A stretch of DNA of 21,441 nt from CALXVA01 sp964587175. Its GTDB lineage: Bacteria; Bacillota; Clostridia; TANB77; CAG-508. This document shows, piece by piece, positions 14,026 through 20,342 of the stretch (positions are counted from its first letter, which is position 1; each line of letters opens with the position of its first letter). The notes under the pieces are model-generated. The model did not search any database. It saw only the letters and a program-made list of their open reading frames with translations, and was not told the origin of the DNA. The DNA lies in contig CAZPKK010000024.1 of NCBI GenBank assembly GCA_964587175.1, positions 1 through 21,441 on the forward strand, given 5' to 3'. The position numbers were made by a program, and so were the translations under genes.

Positions 14026-14100
14026 GTTTTTCCTCCAAGCCAATTTTTATAAAAATACCAACTTATTATAGCACAAAAAAATAAAAAAATAAATAAAATT

Positions 14101-14166
14101 TTCCAATTTGGGGACAGGCGTATTTTTGGAAAAAAGTGAAGAAATATGCCTGTCACCAAACTGGAA
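14101..14166. repeat. GGGGACAGGC palindromic repeat (REP/MITE-like), complete copy
   Basis: The left arm 14101-14125 is nearly complementary to the right arm 14142-14166 (four mismatches by eye), around a loop containing TTGGAAAAAAGTGAAG. The half copy at 8087-8122 matches its left arm and loop start. Such TGGGGACAGGC palindromes are known in Clostridia as REP-like elements mobilised by Y1 (IS200-like) transposases; no transposase is in this window. Confidence 0.85.
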
Positions 14167-14199
14167 TTTGAAAAAAATACAAAAATTTTTTTATTTTCT

Positions 14200-14228
14200 T
14201 TGCAATATATAATTTTGTAAGTTATAAT
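14200..14228 (+). promoter_or_regulatory. Sigma-A promoter of the ligase-helicase-thyA-folA operon
   Basis: TTGCAA (14200-14205) and TATAAT (14223-14228) have the ideal 17-nt spacer. The first start codon is 43 nt downstream. No further promoter is apparent before folA. Confidence 0.7.
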
Positions 14229-14270
14229 ATAGTACAAGTGAAAAAAGTTATTAATAGATGGAGGAAGAAA

Positions 14271-14990
14271 ATGGAACTTAAAGCGAATGAAAACAAAGAT
14301 TTGGAAATTGAAGTGGAGGGAGTCAAATACAACAGATATGCAATAAAAACACATTATGTGCAAATAGGAGAGAGCTATATTGATATTATGGAAAAGTATG
14401 TAAAGCCAGTATATCAAGAAGGAGATTTTATTTCTATTAGTGAGAAGATTATTTCTTTATGCCAAGAAAGAGTTATATATAAGAAGGATGTAAAAGTAAG
14501 TAGATTAGCTAAATTTTTATCTAAATTTGCTATGAGTACTGATGCTGGTGTTGGAGTGGACAGCCCATACAAGATGCAAGTAGCAATTAATTTGTGTGGA
14601 AGAATAAAAGTGATTTTTGCAGCAATTGCAGCAGGAATAGGTAAAATATTTAGAAAAAAAGGTATTTTCTACAAAATAGTTGGACAAGAAGTTAGCGGTT
14701 TAGATGGTTTTTATGGAAAGGTATTTCCAGAGTATTCTGAATTTGGAATACGAATACCAGAAAACCCAGATAAAGTATGTAATGAAATATACGAAAAGCT
14801 TGGGATAAAGGCTATGCTTGTTGATGCTAATGATTTGAATGTAGAAATACTTGGAAAATCGAGTAGTTTAGATTATCCAAATGAAACTTTAGCAAGAATT
14901 ATTAAAGATAATCCAGCAGGACAATCTAAACAATTAACACCAATAATTCTTATAAGGAAAGTAGAAGAGGAAAAGGCTGATACAGAGTAA
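14271..14990 (+). CDS. COG1478 gamma-glutamyl ligase-like protein (CofE/FolC2 family)
   Basis: A 239-aa protein of the coenzyme F420-0:gamma-glutamyl ligase family. Recognisable family stretches are YAIKTHYVQIGESYIDIMEK, then EGDFISISEKIISLCQERV, STDAGVGVDSPYKMQ, KVVGQEVSG-like loop VGQEVSGLDGFYG, MLVDANDLNVEILGKS and DNPAGQSKQLTPIILIRK. CofE adds glutamates to F420, but nothing here suggests F420 synthesis. Members of COG1478 in Chlamydia (FolC2) replace folylpolyglutamate synthase. Three genes downstream in the same run are thymidylate synthase and dihydrofolate reductase, so folate polyglutamylation is an attractive inferred role. The ATG at 14271 has GGAGG upstream; the earlier GTG at 14238 has none. 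It is first in the operon and ends 35 nt before the helicase start. Confidence 0.8.
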   Translation: MELKANENKDLEIEVEGVKYNRYAIKTHYVQIGESYIDIMEKYVKPVYQEGDFISISEKIISLCQERVIYKKDVKVSRLAKFLSKFAMSTDAGVGVDSPYKMQVAINLCGRIKVIFAAIAAGIGKIFRKKGIFYKIVGQEVSGLDGFYGKVFPEYSEFGIRIPENPDKVCNEIYEKLGIKAMLVDANDLNVEILGKSSSLDYPNETLARIIKDNPAGQSKQLTPIILIRKVEEEKADTE

Positions 14991-15025
14991 TAAATTTCTA
15001 AATAAAAAGAGGGGTGAATTTAGGA

Positions 15026-16987
15026 ATGGCTAATGATACTGTAAGCAAATTATATCGAATACTAGACGCATTTGAGAGTAGTGGGAAAGACAAAAAACAA
15101 ATAAAAAAGGCAAGAGATTTAATTGGTTCAGGAAATATAAGTGGGGCATTAGAAATAATAAGGAAGCTTAATACTTCCAATGACAGCCAAAATCTTAATT
15201 CAAAAAAAGAGCAACCGAAAAAAGAACAAACTGTGAGAAAAAAGAAAAAGAAAATAGTTGAACCAGAGGAACCTACGAAAACAGAAGAGGATGTAGAAGA
15301 TGTTAATGAAGATGATGAAGACTTAAATCAAAGTGATTTAAATGACGACTATGAAGACGATGTATATGAAGAAGAATATGATGAGGATAATGAAGAGCAA
15401 GATGATTACGAAGACGAAGATGAAGAAGAAGATAAGCCTAAATATAAAGAAGAAGTAGTAAAGCAAGAGTCTTCATATCCAGAAAAATTAAGGGATGAAA
15501 GTTTAGAAAAAGCATACATAGGACTTCTTTTAAATAATCCGAAACTAATAGTAAAATATCATATTCTTTTTCAAGACTGTTATTTTGATGATCAAAGTTT
15601 GCTCAATATATATAAGAGTATTTTATTCACAGAGGGAGGAAATTATACTCCTGAGATTGCGAAAAAAGGCTTTAATTTTTCTGTGGACAATATGGAAACA
15701 TATAAGCAAAAACAAGAAATAAAAGCGGAAATAGAGAATGCAAATTATAATCCAGAAAAAGTATATTTAGAGCTTAGTAAATTATGCGTGCTAAGAAAAA
15801 GCTATTTAGAAGAACCACGAGAAGAAATACAAAATCAAATAATTGGAATACGTGATTATAAACTATATGACCAAATGTCAGTAGATGAGGTAAAAGCTGC
15901 AGTAGTTCAAGTAAGTGTTACCAAAAAATTTAAACAAGCAATTTTAAGTGAAGATTTGACAGATTTCTTAGAAAAAGGAGAAAATAATTTAACAAATGGT
16001 TTAGCTCTTCCTTTTCCGATTTTATCAAGTGTGTTTAAAGGAATACGTAAAGGTGAAACAATGGCATTTGCTATGCCATCCAACTCTGGTAAAAGTAGAT
16101 TTACTATTAATCTTGCGGCATATACGGCTTTTGTACATAAAAAGAAAGTGCTTATTATTTCTAACGAAATGTCAGAAGAAAAAATGAAATTATGTTTAAT
16201 AACCACTGTATTAAATAATCCTGAAATACAAAAATTGCATGGACAGCATATATCAAAGACTGAGGGAGAATTATTAGAATTCAAATTCAGACCTGATAAA
16301 GATGCAAAAGTTGAGACTGATGAAGATGGCTTTATATTACAAGAAAAGAAAGAAACTAGAAAAAAATTTGTGGAGAGATTAAAAAAGGTTTCAAAAGAAT
16401 TTAACCAGACCATTGAAGTAACAGACTGGTTAAATAAACAGATAAACAATTCAATATATTTTATAAATATAACAGATCATACAAATGATGAGTTAAAAAA
16501 AGTTATAATGAATTATTATTACAAAGAAAAAATTGAATACGTATTTTACGATACTTTAAAAACAGATACTGCAAACATAGGAAATGGGGAAGAGATAAAA
16601 AGAACAGCAACAATACTTTCTAATTTGGCACAAAATTTTGGTATGTTTATATGTTCAACTCTACAATTAGCAGAAAGTACAACACTCCCTATAAATTTAG
16701 ATGTAAATGACTTGGCAGTAAGTAGAACTGTAAAAGAAGTACTAGACACCTTGTGTTTAATTAAACAGATTATAAGAGAAGATTGGAGTAAATATCAATA
16801 TTCTTTGCAAGAAGTAGATACTAAATTTTTGGAATTAGAAAAATATACTGATCCAGATGAAAGATTTTATGCTTGTGTTGTGGATAAAAATAGGGCTGGA
16901 GCGAAACCTAAATTATTGTTTAATTTAAACTTGGCATATAATCGCTGGAATGAACTTGGATATATAAGATTAAAAGATGGAGAATAG
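15026..16987 (+). CDS. DnaB-like replicative helicase homologue with basic/acidic linker
   Basis: A 653-aa protein. Residues 1-50 are a helical cap; about 59-77 are Lys-rich; about 79-147 are almost entirely Glu/Asp with Tyr. Then comes a DnaB-N-like helical domain (LEKAYIGLLLNNPKLIVKYH, from 160) and a RecA-type motor (from about 330). Its P-loop AMPSNSGKS (about 349) lacks the first Gly of GxxxxGKS, like the ARPSMGKT of DnaB. The EMSEEKM motif, a hydrophobic strand EYVFYDTL (about 504) as Walker B, and STLQLAES with the H3-type Gln follow. The long charged linker is unusual for DnaB. The ATG at 15026 lies 11 nt after AGAGGGG; GTG at 15014 overlaps that site. thyA starts 11 nt after its stop, indicating translational coupling. 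It may be a replicative helicase, a loader or a phage-derived paralogue. Confidence 0.75.
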   Translation: MANDTVSKLYRILDAFESSGKDKKQIKKARDLIGSGNISGALEIIRKLNTSNDSQNLNSKKEQPKKEQTVRKKKKKIVEPEEPTKTEEDVEDVNEDDEDLNQSDLNDDYEDDVYEEEYDEDNEEQDDYEDEDEEEDKPKYKEEVVKQESSYPEKLRDESLEKAYIGLLLNNPKLIVKYHILFQDCYFDDQSLLNIYKSILFTEGGNYTPEIAKKGFNFSVDNMETYKQKQEIKAEIENANYNPEKVYLELSKLCVLRKSYLEEPREEIQNQIIGIRDYKLYDQMSVDEVKAAVVQVSVTKKFKQAILSEDLTDFLEKGENNLTNGLALPFPILSSVFKGIRKGETMAFAMPSNSGKSRFTINLAAYTAFVHKKKVLIISNEMSEEKMKLCLITTVLNNPEIQKLHGQHISKTEGELLEFKFRPDKDAKVETDEDGFILQEKKETRKKFVERLKKVSKEFNQTIEVTDWLNKQINNSIYFINITDHTNDELKKVIMNYYYKEKIEYVFYDTLKTDTANIGNGEEIKRTATILSNLAQNFGMFICSTLQLAESTTLPINLDVNDLAVSRTVKEVLDTLCLIKQIIREDWSKYQYSLQEVDTKFLELEKYTDPDERFYACVVDKNRAGAKPKLLFNLNLAYNRWNELGYIRLKDGE

Positions 16988-16998
16988 GAGGAGAAAAA

Positions 16999-17856
16999 AT
17001 GACAGAGGCAGACAAACATTTTATTGAAACATGTAAAAAAATTATTAATGAAGGATATTCATCAGAGGGAACAAATGTAAGAACTAGATGGGAAGATGGT
17101 ACAGAAGCAAATTATATTTCTATAGTGGGAGTAACTAATGTATATGATGTAGGAAAAGAGTTTCCTATGATTACATTACGAAATAATAGTAAGACTATAA
17201 CGAAGGCTATTGATGAAATATTATGGATATGGCAGAAAAAATCAAATAATGTTGCAGATTTAAATTCACATATTTGGGATCAATGGATAGATGAAAATGG
17301 AACAATAGGTAAAGCATATGGATACCAATTAGGGAAGAAGTATGATTTTAAAACTAAAGAAGGCATAATAAAGATGGATCAAGTTGATTATGTATTATAT
17401 TTATTAAAAAATGACCCATCAAGTCGTAGAATTATGACAAATATTTTTAATCATGAGGAACTAAAGGACATGAGATTAGAACCATGTGCATATGGAACTC
17501 AGTGGCTAGTTAAAGGTGGAAAGCTACATCTTATACTAAATCAGCGTTCACAAGATATGCTTGCTGCAAATGGCTGGAACACAATGCAATATTCTGCCCT
17601 TTTGTGCATGTTTGCACAGGTAGCTGGATTAGAGGTGGGTACACTAACACATAATATTGGTGACTGTCACATTTATGATAGGCATATACCTCTTATAGAG
17701 AAACTAATAGAGGCAGGGCCAATGGATGTTCATCCAAAACTTGTTATAAATAATCCAACAAGAGATTTCTATGAATTTAAAGTAGAAGATTTTGAGGTAC
17801 AGGGGTATGATTATAACAAAGATATCAAATTAGGTAAAATACCTGTTGCAATTTAA
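16999..17856 (+). CDS. thyA: Thymidylate synthase (divergent ThyA)
   Basis: A 285-aa folate-dependent thymidylate synthase that methylates dUMP to dTMP using methylene-tetrahydrofolate, producing dihydrofolate. The nucleophile is Cys163 in LEPCAYGTQW, and QRSQD (182-186) supplies the phosphate-binding Arg. Asn194 in NGWNTMQYS corresponds to the Asn that selects uracil over cytosine. GDCHIYDRH (221-229) completes the dUMP site. The sequence is divergent: the His usually following the catalytic Cys is Ala164, and the LGxPFN loop is replaced by AANGWN. It is nevertheless full length with all core catalytic residues. AGGAGG precedes the ATG, and the gene lies between the helicase and folA, which recycles its dihydrofolate. 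Confidence 0.88.
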   Translation: MTEADKHFIETCKKIINEGYSSEGTNVRTRWEDGTEANYISIVGVTNVYDVGKEFPMITLRNNSKTITKAIDEILWIWQKKSNNVADLNSHIWDQWIDENGTIGKAYGYQLGKKYDFKTKEGIIKMDQVDYVLYLLKNDPSSRRIMTNIFNHEELKDMRLEPCAYGTQWLVKGGKLHLILNQRSQDMLAANGWNTMQYSALLCMFAQVAGLEVGTLTHNIGDCHIYDRHIPLIEKLIEAGPMDVHPKLVINNPTRDFYEFKVEDFEVQGYDYNKDIKLGKIPVAI

Positions 17857-17912
17857 ATTTAAAATACAAAAAAATGATTTTGTATTAGACCATTTGAAAA
17901 GTGGAGGAAAAA

Positions 17913-18401
17913 ATGTTAAGTATAATAGTAGCAGTTGCAAAAAATAATGTAATAGGAAAGGATAATAAATTAATTTGGCACTTACCGGAAGATTTAAAAA
18001 GATTTAAAAGATTAACAACAGGACATACTATAATAATGGGCAGGAAAACCTTTGAATCATTGGGAAAAGTACTCCCAAATAGAAAACATGTTATATTATC
18101 TAATGACATGAAACTTAATATAGCTGATGAAAATGTAAAAATATTAGGAGATATAAAAGAATTACAAGATTATATAAATTCAGAGGAAGAAAATTTTATT
18201 ATAGGTGGTGCAACTATATATAAATTACTACTTCCTAAAGCACAAAAGCTATATATAACTAGAATAAATGAAGAATTTGATGGAGATGCTTATTTCCCAG
18301 AGATTAGTGAAAATGAATGGAAAATAGTTGAAGTGGAAAAAGGAATAAGAGATGAGAAAAATCCATATGATTATGAATATGTAACATATATGAGAAAATA
18401 A
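17913..18401 (+). CDS. folA: Dihydrofolate reductase
   Basis: A 162-aa dihydrofolate reductase. MLSIIVAVAKNNVIGKDNKL followed by IWHLPEDLKRFKRLTTGHTI is the classical N-terminus, with the substrate-binding acidic Asp in PEDLKRFK. MGRKTFESLG binds NADPH, IIGGATIYKLLLP is the second cofactor loop, and the protein ends YVTYMRK. It reduces dihydrofolate, the by-product of the upstream ThyA, to tetrahydrofolate. The ATG at 17913 has GGAGG 5 nt upstream; the GTG at 17901 overlaps that site. A short A/T hairpin (AATACAAAA/TTTTGTATT) lies in the 56-nt gap after thyA but lacks a T-run, so readthrough is expected. No terminator is visible after it. Confidence 0.95.
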   Translation: MLSIIVAVAKNNVIGKDNKLIWHLPEDLKRFKRLTTGHTIIMGRKTFESLGKVLPNRKHVILSNDMKLNIADENVKILGDIKELQDYINSEEENFIIGGATIYKLLLPKAQKLYITRINEEFDGDAYFPEISENEWKIVEVEKGIRDEKNPYDYEYVTYMRK

Positions 18402-18423
18402 TAAATTTTTATATAAAGTTGTA

Positions 18424-18456
18424 TTGACAAAAAAATATATTTATTATATATATAAT
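18424..18456 (+). promoter_or_regulatory. Promoter of the cysteine leader and cysteine synthase gene
   Basis: A consensus TTGACA (18424-18429) is followed after 17 nt by TATATA (18447-18452); TATAAT at 18451-18456 overlaps it. Transcription would begin about 25 nt before the leader peptide. Confidence 0.7.
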
Positions 18457-18486
18457 GTAAAATTTATCTAGGAAGGAAGTATAAGA

Positions 18487-18531
18487 ATGATGTTAAAAAA
18501 TATAATCTTTAATTGTTGTTGTAGGAGTTAA
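18487..18531 (+). CDS. Cys-rich leader peptide of a putative attenuator
   Basis: A 14-codon frame, MMLKNIIFNCCCRS, with GGAAGGAAG 7 nt upstream, behind a consensus promoter and directly before a cysteine synthase gene. Three consecutive TGT codons (18514-18522) would stall the ribosome when charged tRNA-Cys is scarce. An intrinsic terminator follows at 18612-18644. This is the classic layout of ribosome-mediated attenuation; the peptide itself is probably without function. A Cys-rich secreted or modified peptide is the less likely alternative. Confidence 0.75.
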   Translation: MMLKNIIFNCCCRS

Positions 18532-18532
18532 T

Positions 18533-18644
18533 GCTCTGTCTATTGTAGACATGAGTATTAAATTTCATGCCTACAGAGGAGATTATATTTTATATTATAA
18601 AATATTTTAGGACTATGTGGGTATGATTATTCACATAGTTTTTT
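18533..18644 (+). promoter_or_regulatory. Attenuator region with alternative pairings and terminator
   Basis: CCTACA (18570-18575) can pair with TGTAGG inside the Cys codons (18520-18525), with TGTAG (18544-18548) in a hairpin closed by CATGA/TCATG, or with TGTGGG (18616-18621) in the left arm of the terminator. GTCTA/TAGAC (18538-18542 with 18546-18550) offers a further alternative. The terminator is CTATGTG (18613-18619) with CACATAG (18632-18638) and six T. Mutually exclusive pairings of this kind are what attenuation requires; which one wins is not determined here. Confidence 0.65.
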
Positions 18645-18681
18645 GTTATATAATAATATTAATTATAGGGAGGTTTTAAAG

Positions 18682-19659
18682 ATGTATAATAAAATTAGTA
18701 TTGTAGGGAATACACCAATGATAAAAATAAATTATAGGTATAATGGTAAAATAAAAAAAGTATTTGTTAAGTTAGAATATTTTAATTTAACTGGAAGCAT
18801 TAAAGATAGAGTAGCTTTTTATATAATAAAAAATGCTAAAGAAAGAGGTGTCTTAAAAGAAGGTATGCCTATAGTAGAAGCAACAAGTGGAAATACAGGT
18901 ATTGCATTATCAGCATTAGGAACATATTATAAGCATCCAGTATATATTTTTATGCCAGATTGGGCAAGTAAAGAAAGAATAAAACTGATGGAAAGTTATG
19001 GAGCTAATGTACGACTATTTTCAAAAGAAGATGGGGGTTTTATAAAATGCGTAAATGAATCAAAAAAATTAGCTAAAGAAATGAATGGCTTTTTAGCTAA
19101 TCAATTTGCCAATAAAGATAATTATTTAGCTCATTATGAAACAACTGGAGAAGAAATATTAAAGCAAATTCCAGAAAAAATAGGAGGATTCGTATCAGGT
19201 ATTGGAACAGGTGGTACTTTAATGGGAATAGGAGATAAGCTAAAAGAAAAGTATAAAGATATACAAGTAACAGCTATAGAACCAGATAAAATGCCAATGC
19301 TATCTGGAGGAAAAATATTAGGACAACATAAGATTGAAGGTATTGGAGATGATTTTATTCCAGATTTGGTTAATAGAGATAAAATTGATGAAATAATCCA
19401 AATAAATGATGATGACGCAGTTAATATGTCTAGAATATTATCTAAAAAACTAGGCATAGGAGTAGGCATTTCATCAGGTGCAAATTTACTTGGAAGTGTA
19501 TTATTGGGAGATGGAATAGATGATAGTATTGTTACAGTATTTGCCGACGATAATAAAAAATACTTATCAACAGACCTATTTAAAGACATTGATAACAACA
19601 AAAACTTTATTTCTAACAAAGTTGAGCTGTTAGATTATGAAACCCAAGAAAACTGGTGA
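18682..19659 (+). CDS. cysK: Cysteine synthase (O-acetylserine sulfhydrylase)
   Basis: A 325-aa PLP enzyme of the cysteine synthase family that forms cysteine from O-acetylserine and sulfide in the cytosol. The PLP lysine is in NLTGSIKDR (residues about 34-42), the substrate loop is TSGNTGIAL, the phosphate-binding loop is GIGTGGTLMGIG, and the PLP ring contact is ISSGAN. The C-terminal KKYLSTDLF matches CysK. The N-terminus is as in CysK (ISIVGNTPMIKI). The ATG at 18682 has GGGAGG 9 nt upstream; the upstream TTG at 18643 lies just after the terminator T-run and is rejected. Expression is probably controlled by the Cys-codon attenuator just upstream. CysM or a related beta-substitution enzyme is the main alternative. 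Confidence 0.88.
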   Translation: MYNKISIVGNTPMIKINYRYNGKIKKVFVKLEYFNLTGSIKDRVAFYIIKNAKERGVLKEGMPIVEATSGNTGIALSALGTYYKHPVYIFMPDWASKERIKLMESYGANVRLFSKEDGGFIKCVNESKKLAKEMNGFLANQFANKDNYLAHYETTGEEILKQIPEKIGGFVSGIGTGGTLMGIGDKLKEKYKDIQVTAIEPDKMPMLSGGKILGQHKIEGIGDDFIPDLVNRDKIDEIIQINDDDAVNMSRILSKKLGIGVGISSGANLLGSVLLGDGIDDSIVTVFADDNKKYLSTDLFKDIDNNKNFISNKVELLDYETQENW

Positions 19660-19760
19660 AATTATTAAATAAAAATTAATGTGATACATATGGATTTTGA
19701 AGATTAGCATACGGCAATTATAAAAAAATCTAATTTATTTTTGAAATTATTAAATAAGAC

Positions 19761-19789
19761 TTGACAAATGGATAAAAATAGTGTAAAGT
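19761..19789 (+). promoter_or_regulatory. Promoter of ylxM-ffh
   Basis: TTGACA (19761-19766) and TAAAGT (19784-19789) are 17 nt apart. The gap 19660-19760 after cysK is AT-rich with nothing else that I can identify. Confidence 0.6.
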
Positions 19790-19790
19790 A

Positions 19791-19824
19791 TATTAGCATT
19801 ACAAATTAATGCTGATATATTTTT
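19791..19824 (+). promoter_or_regulatory. Dyad at the predicted ylxM transcription start
   Basis: AGCATTA-caaat-TAATGCT is a perfect inverted repeat, extended to TATTAGCATTA/TAATGCTGATA (19791-19801 with 19807-19817) and followed by ATTTTTG. It overlaps the expected start point (about 19796). It could be an operator or a weak terminator/attenuator hairpin. Confidence 0.4.
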
Positions 19825-19847
19825 GCTAAAAATCTGAGGTGATGAGA

Positions 19848-20195
19848 ATGGAAAAAAAAGTTGAAGTAAGCATTTTGTGTCAGATATATGGTAAGCTTTT
19901 AACAGACAAACAATATGAATTTATTGACGATTATTATAACAACGATTTATCACTTTCTGAAATAGCAGAAAATAATAATATAACAAGACAGGCCGTAAGA
20001 GATGTAATAAAAAAGGGGGAAAGTAAACTTTTCGAGTATGAAGAAAAGCTTCTAATTATGAAAAAGATAAGAGACCAAGAAAAACAAATACAAGAGATAA
20101 TTGAAGAGTTAAACAAAATAAAAGATACTTCATCTGATAAGAAGATTGATAAGATATTGATTAATGTTACTAGAGAACTAATTTGTTTAAATTAA
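19848..20195 (+). CDS. ylxM: YlxM-family HTH protein (UPF0122), SRP-associated
   Basis: A 115-aa protein of the UPF0122/YlxM family, which modulates signal recognition particle GTPase activity and is encoded next to ffh in Firmicutes. Residues 7-70 form a sigma70 region 4-like helix-turn-helix: LTDKQYEFIDDYYNNDLSLS then EIAENNNITRQAVRDVIKKG. A coiled-coil tail (about 75-108) follows, with EKQIQEIIEELNKIK. The ATG at 19848 lies 6 nt after GAGGTG; the GTG and ATG at 19839-19844 overlap that site. ffh starts about 147 nt downstream, beyond a long palindrome, so the two may be co-transcribed. Confidence 0.92.
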   Translation: MEKKVEVSILCQIYGKLLTDKQYEFIDDYYNNDLSLSEIAENNNITRQAVRDVIKKGESKLFEYEEKLLIMKKIRDQEKQIQEIIEELNKIKDTSSDKKIDKILINVTRELICLN

Positions 20196-20197
20196 CA

Positions 20198-20308
20198 AAA
20201 TAATTAGCATCTTGCATTGTTGAAATTAATCAAAAAAGCCTTTAGCAGTACATCAAGTACGCCTCTGGTATCTTTGTTTGATTTCGTCTAGCAATCTACT
20301 AATTATTT
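20198..20308. repeat. Large imperfect palindrome between ylxM and ffh
   Basis: Outer arms AAATAATTAG (20198-20207) and CTAATTATTT (20299-20308) are perfect. TTGC/GCAA and GAAAT...TCAAA/TTTGATTTC stack inside, and GTACatcaaGTAC (20237-20250) forms the tip. The left arm GCATCTTGCATTGTTGAAAT resembles the central loop of the 10411-10592 element. No T-run follows. Confidence 0.65.
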
Positions 20309-20342
20309 AAAAATAAGAAGTAAACATGGGGAGGAAAAGAGT

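Noticed and set aside
16999..17856. dCMP or dUMP hydroxymethylase instead of thymidylate synthase
   Set aside because: The position that is Asp in dCMP hydroxymethylases is Asn194 here, and folA is adjacent, which fits a dihydrofolate-producing ThyA.
17864..17892. Terminator between thyA and folA
   Set aside because: AATACAAAA/TTTTGTATT forms a hairpin but is not followed by a T-run, and the genes are functionally linked.
14271..18401. Prophage replication module
   Set aside because: A DnaB-like protein with thyA and folA can be phage-borne, but there is no integrase, structural gene, att repeat or lysis gene, and flanking genes are chromosomal housekeeping types.
18643..18681. N-terminal extension of cysteine synthase starting at TTG 18643
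   Set aside because: It begins just after the terminator T-run and has no ribosome binding site; ATG 18682 has GGGAGG upstream and matches the family N-terminus.
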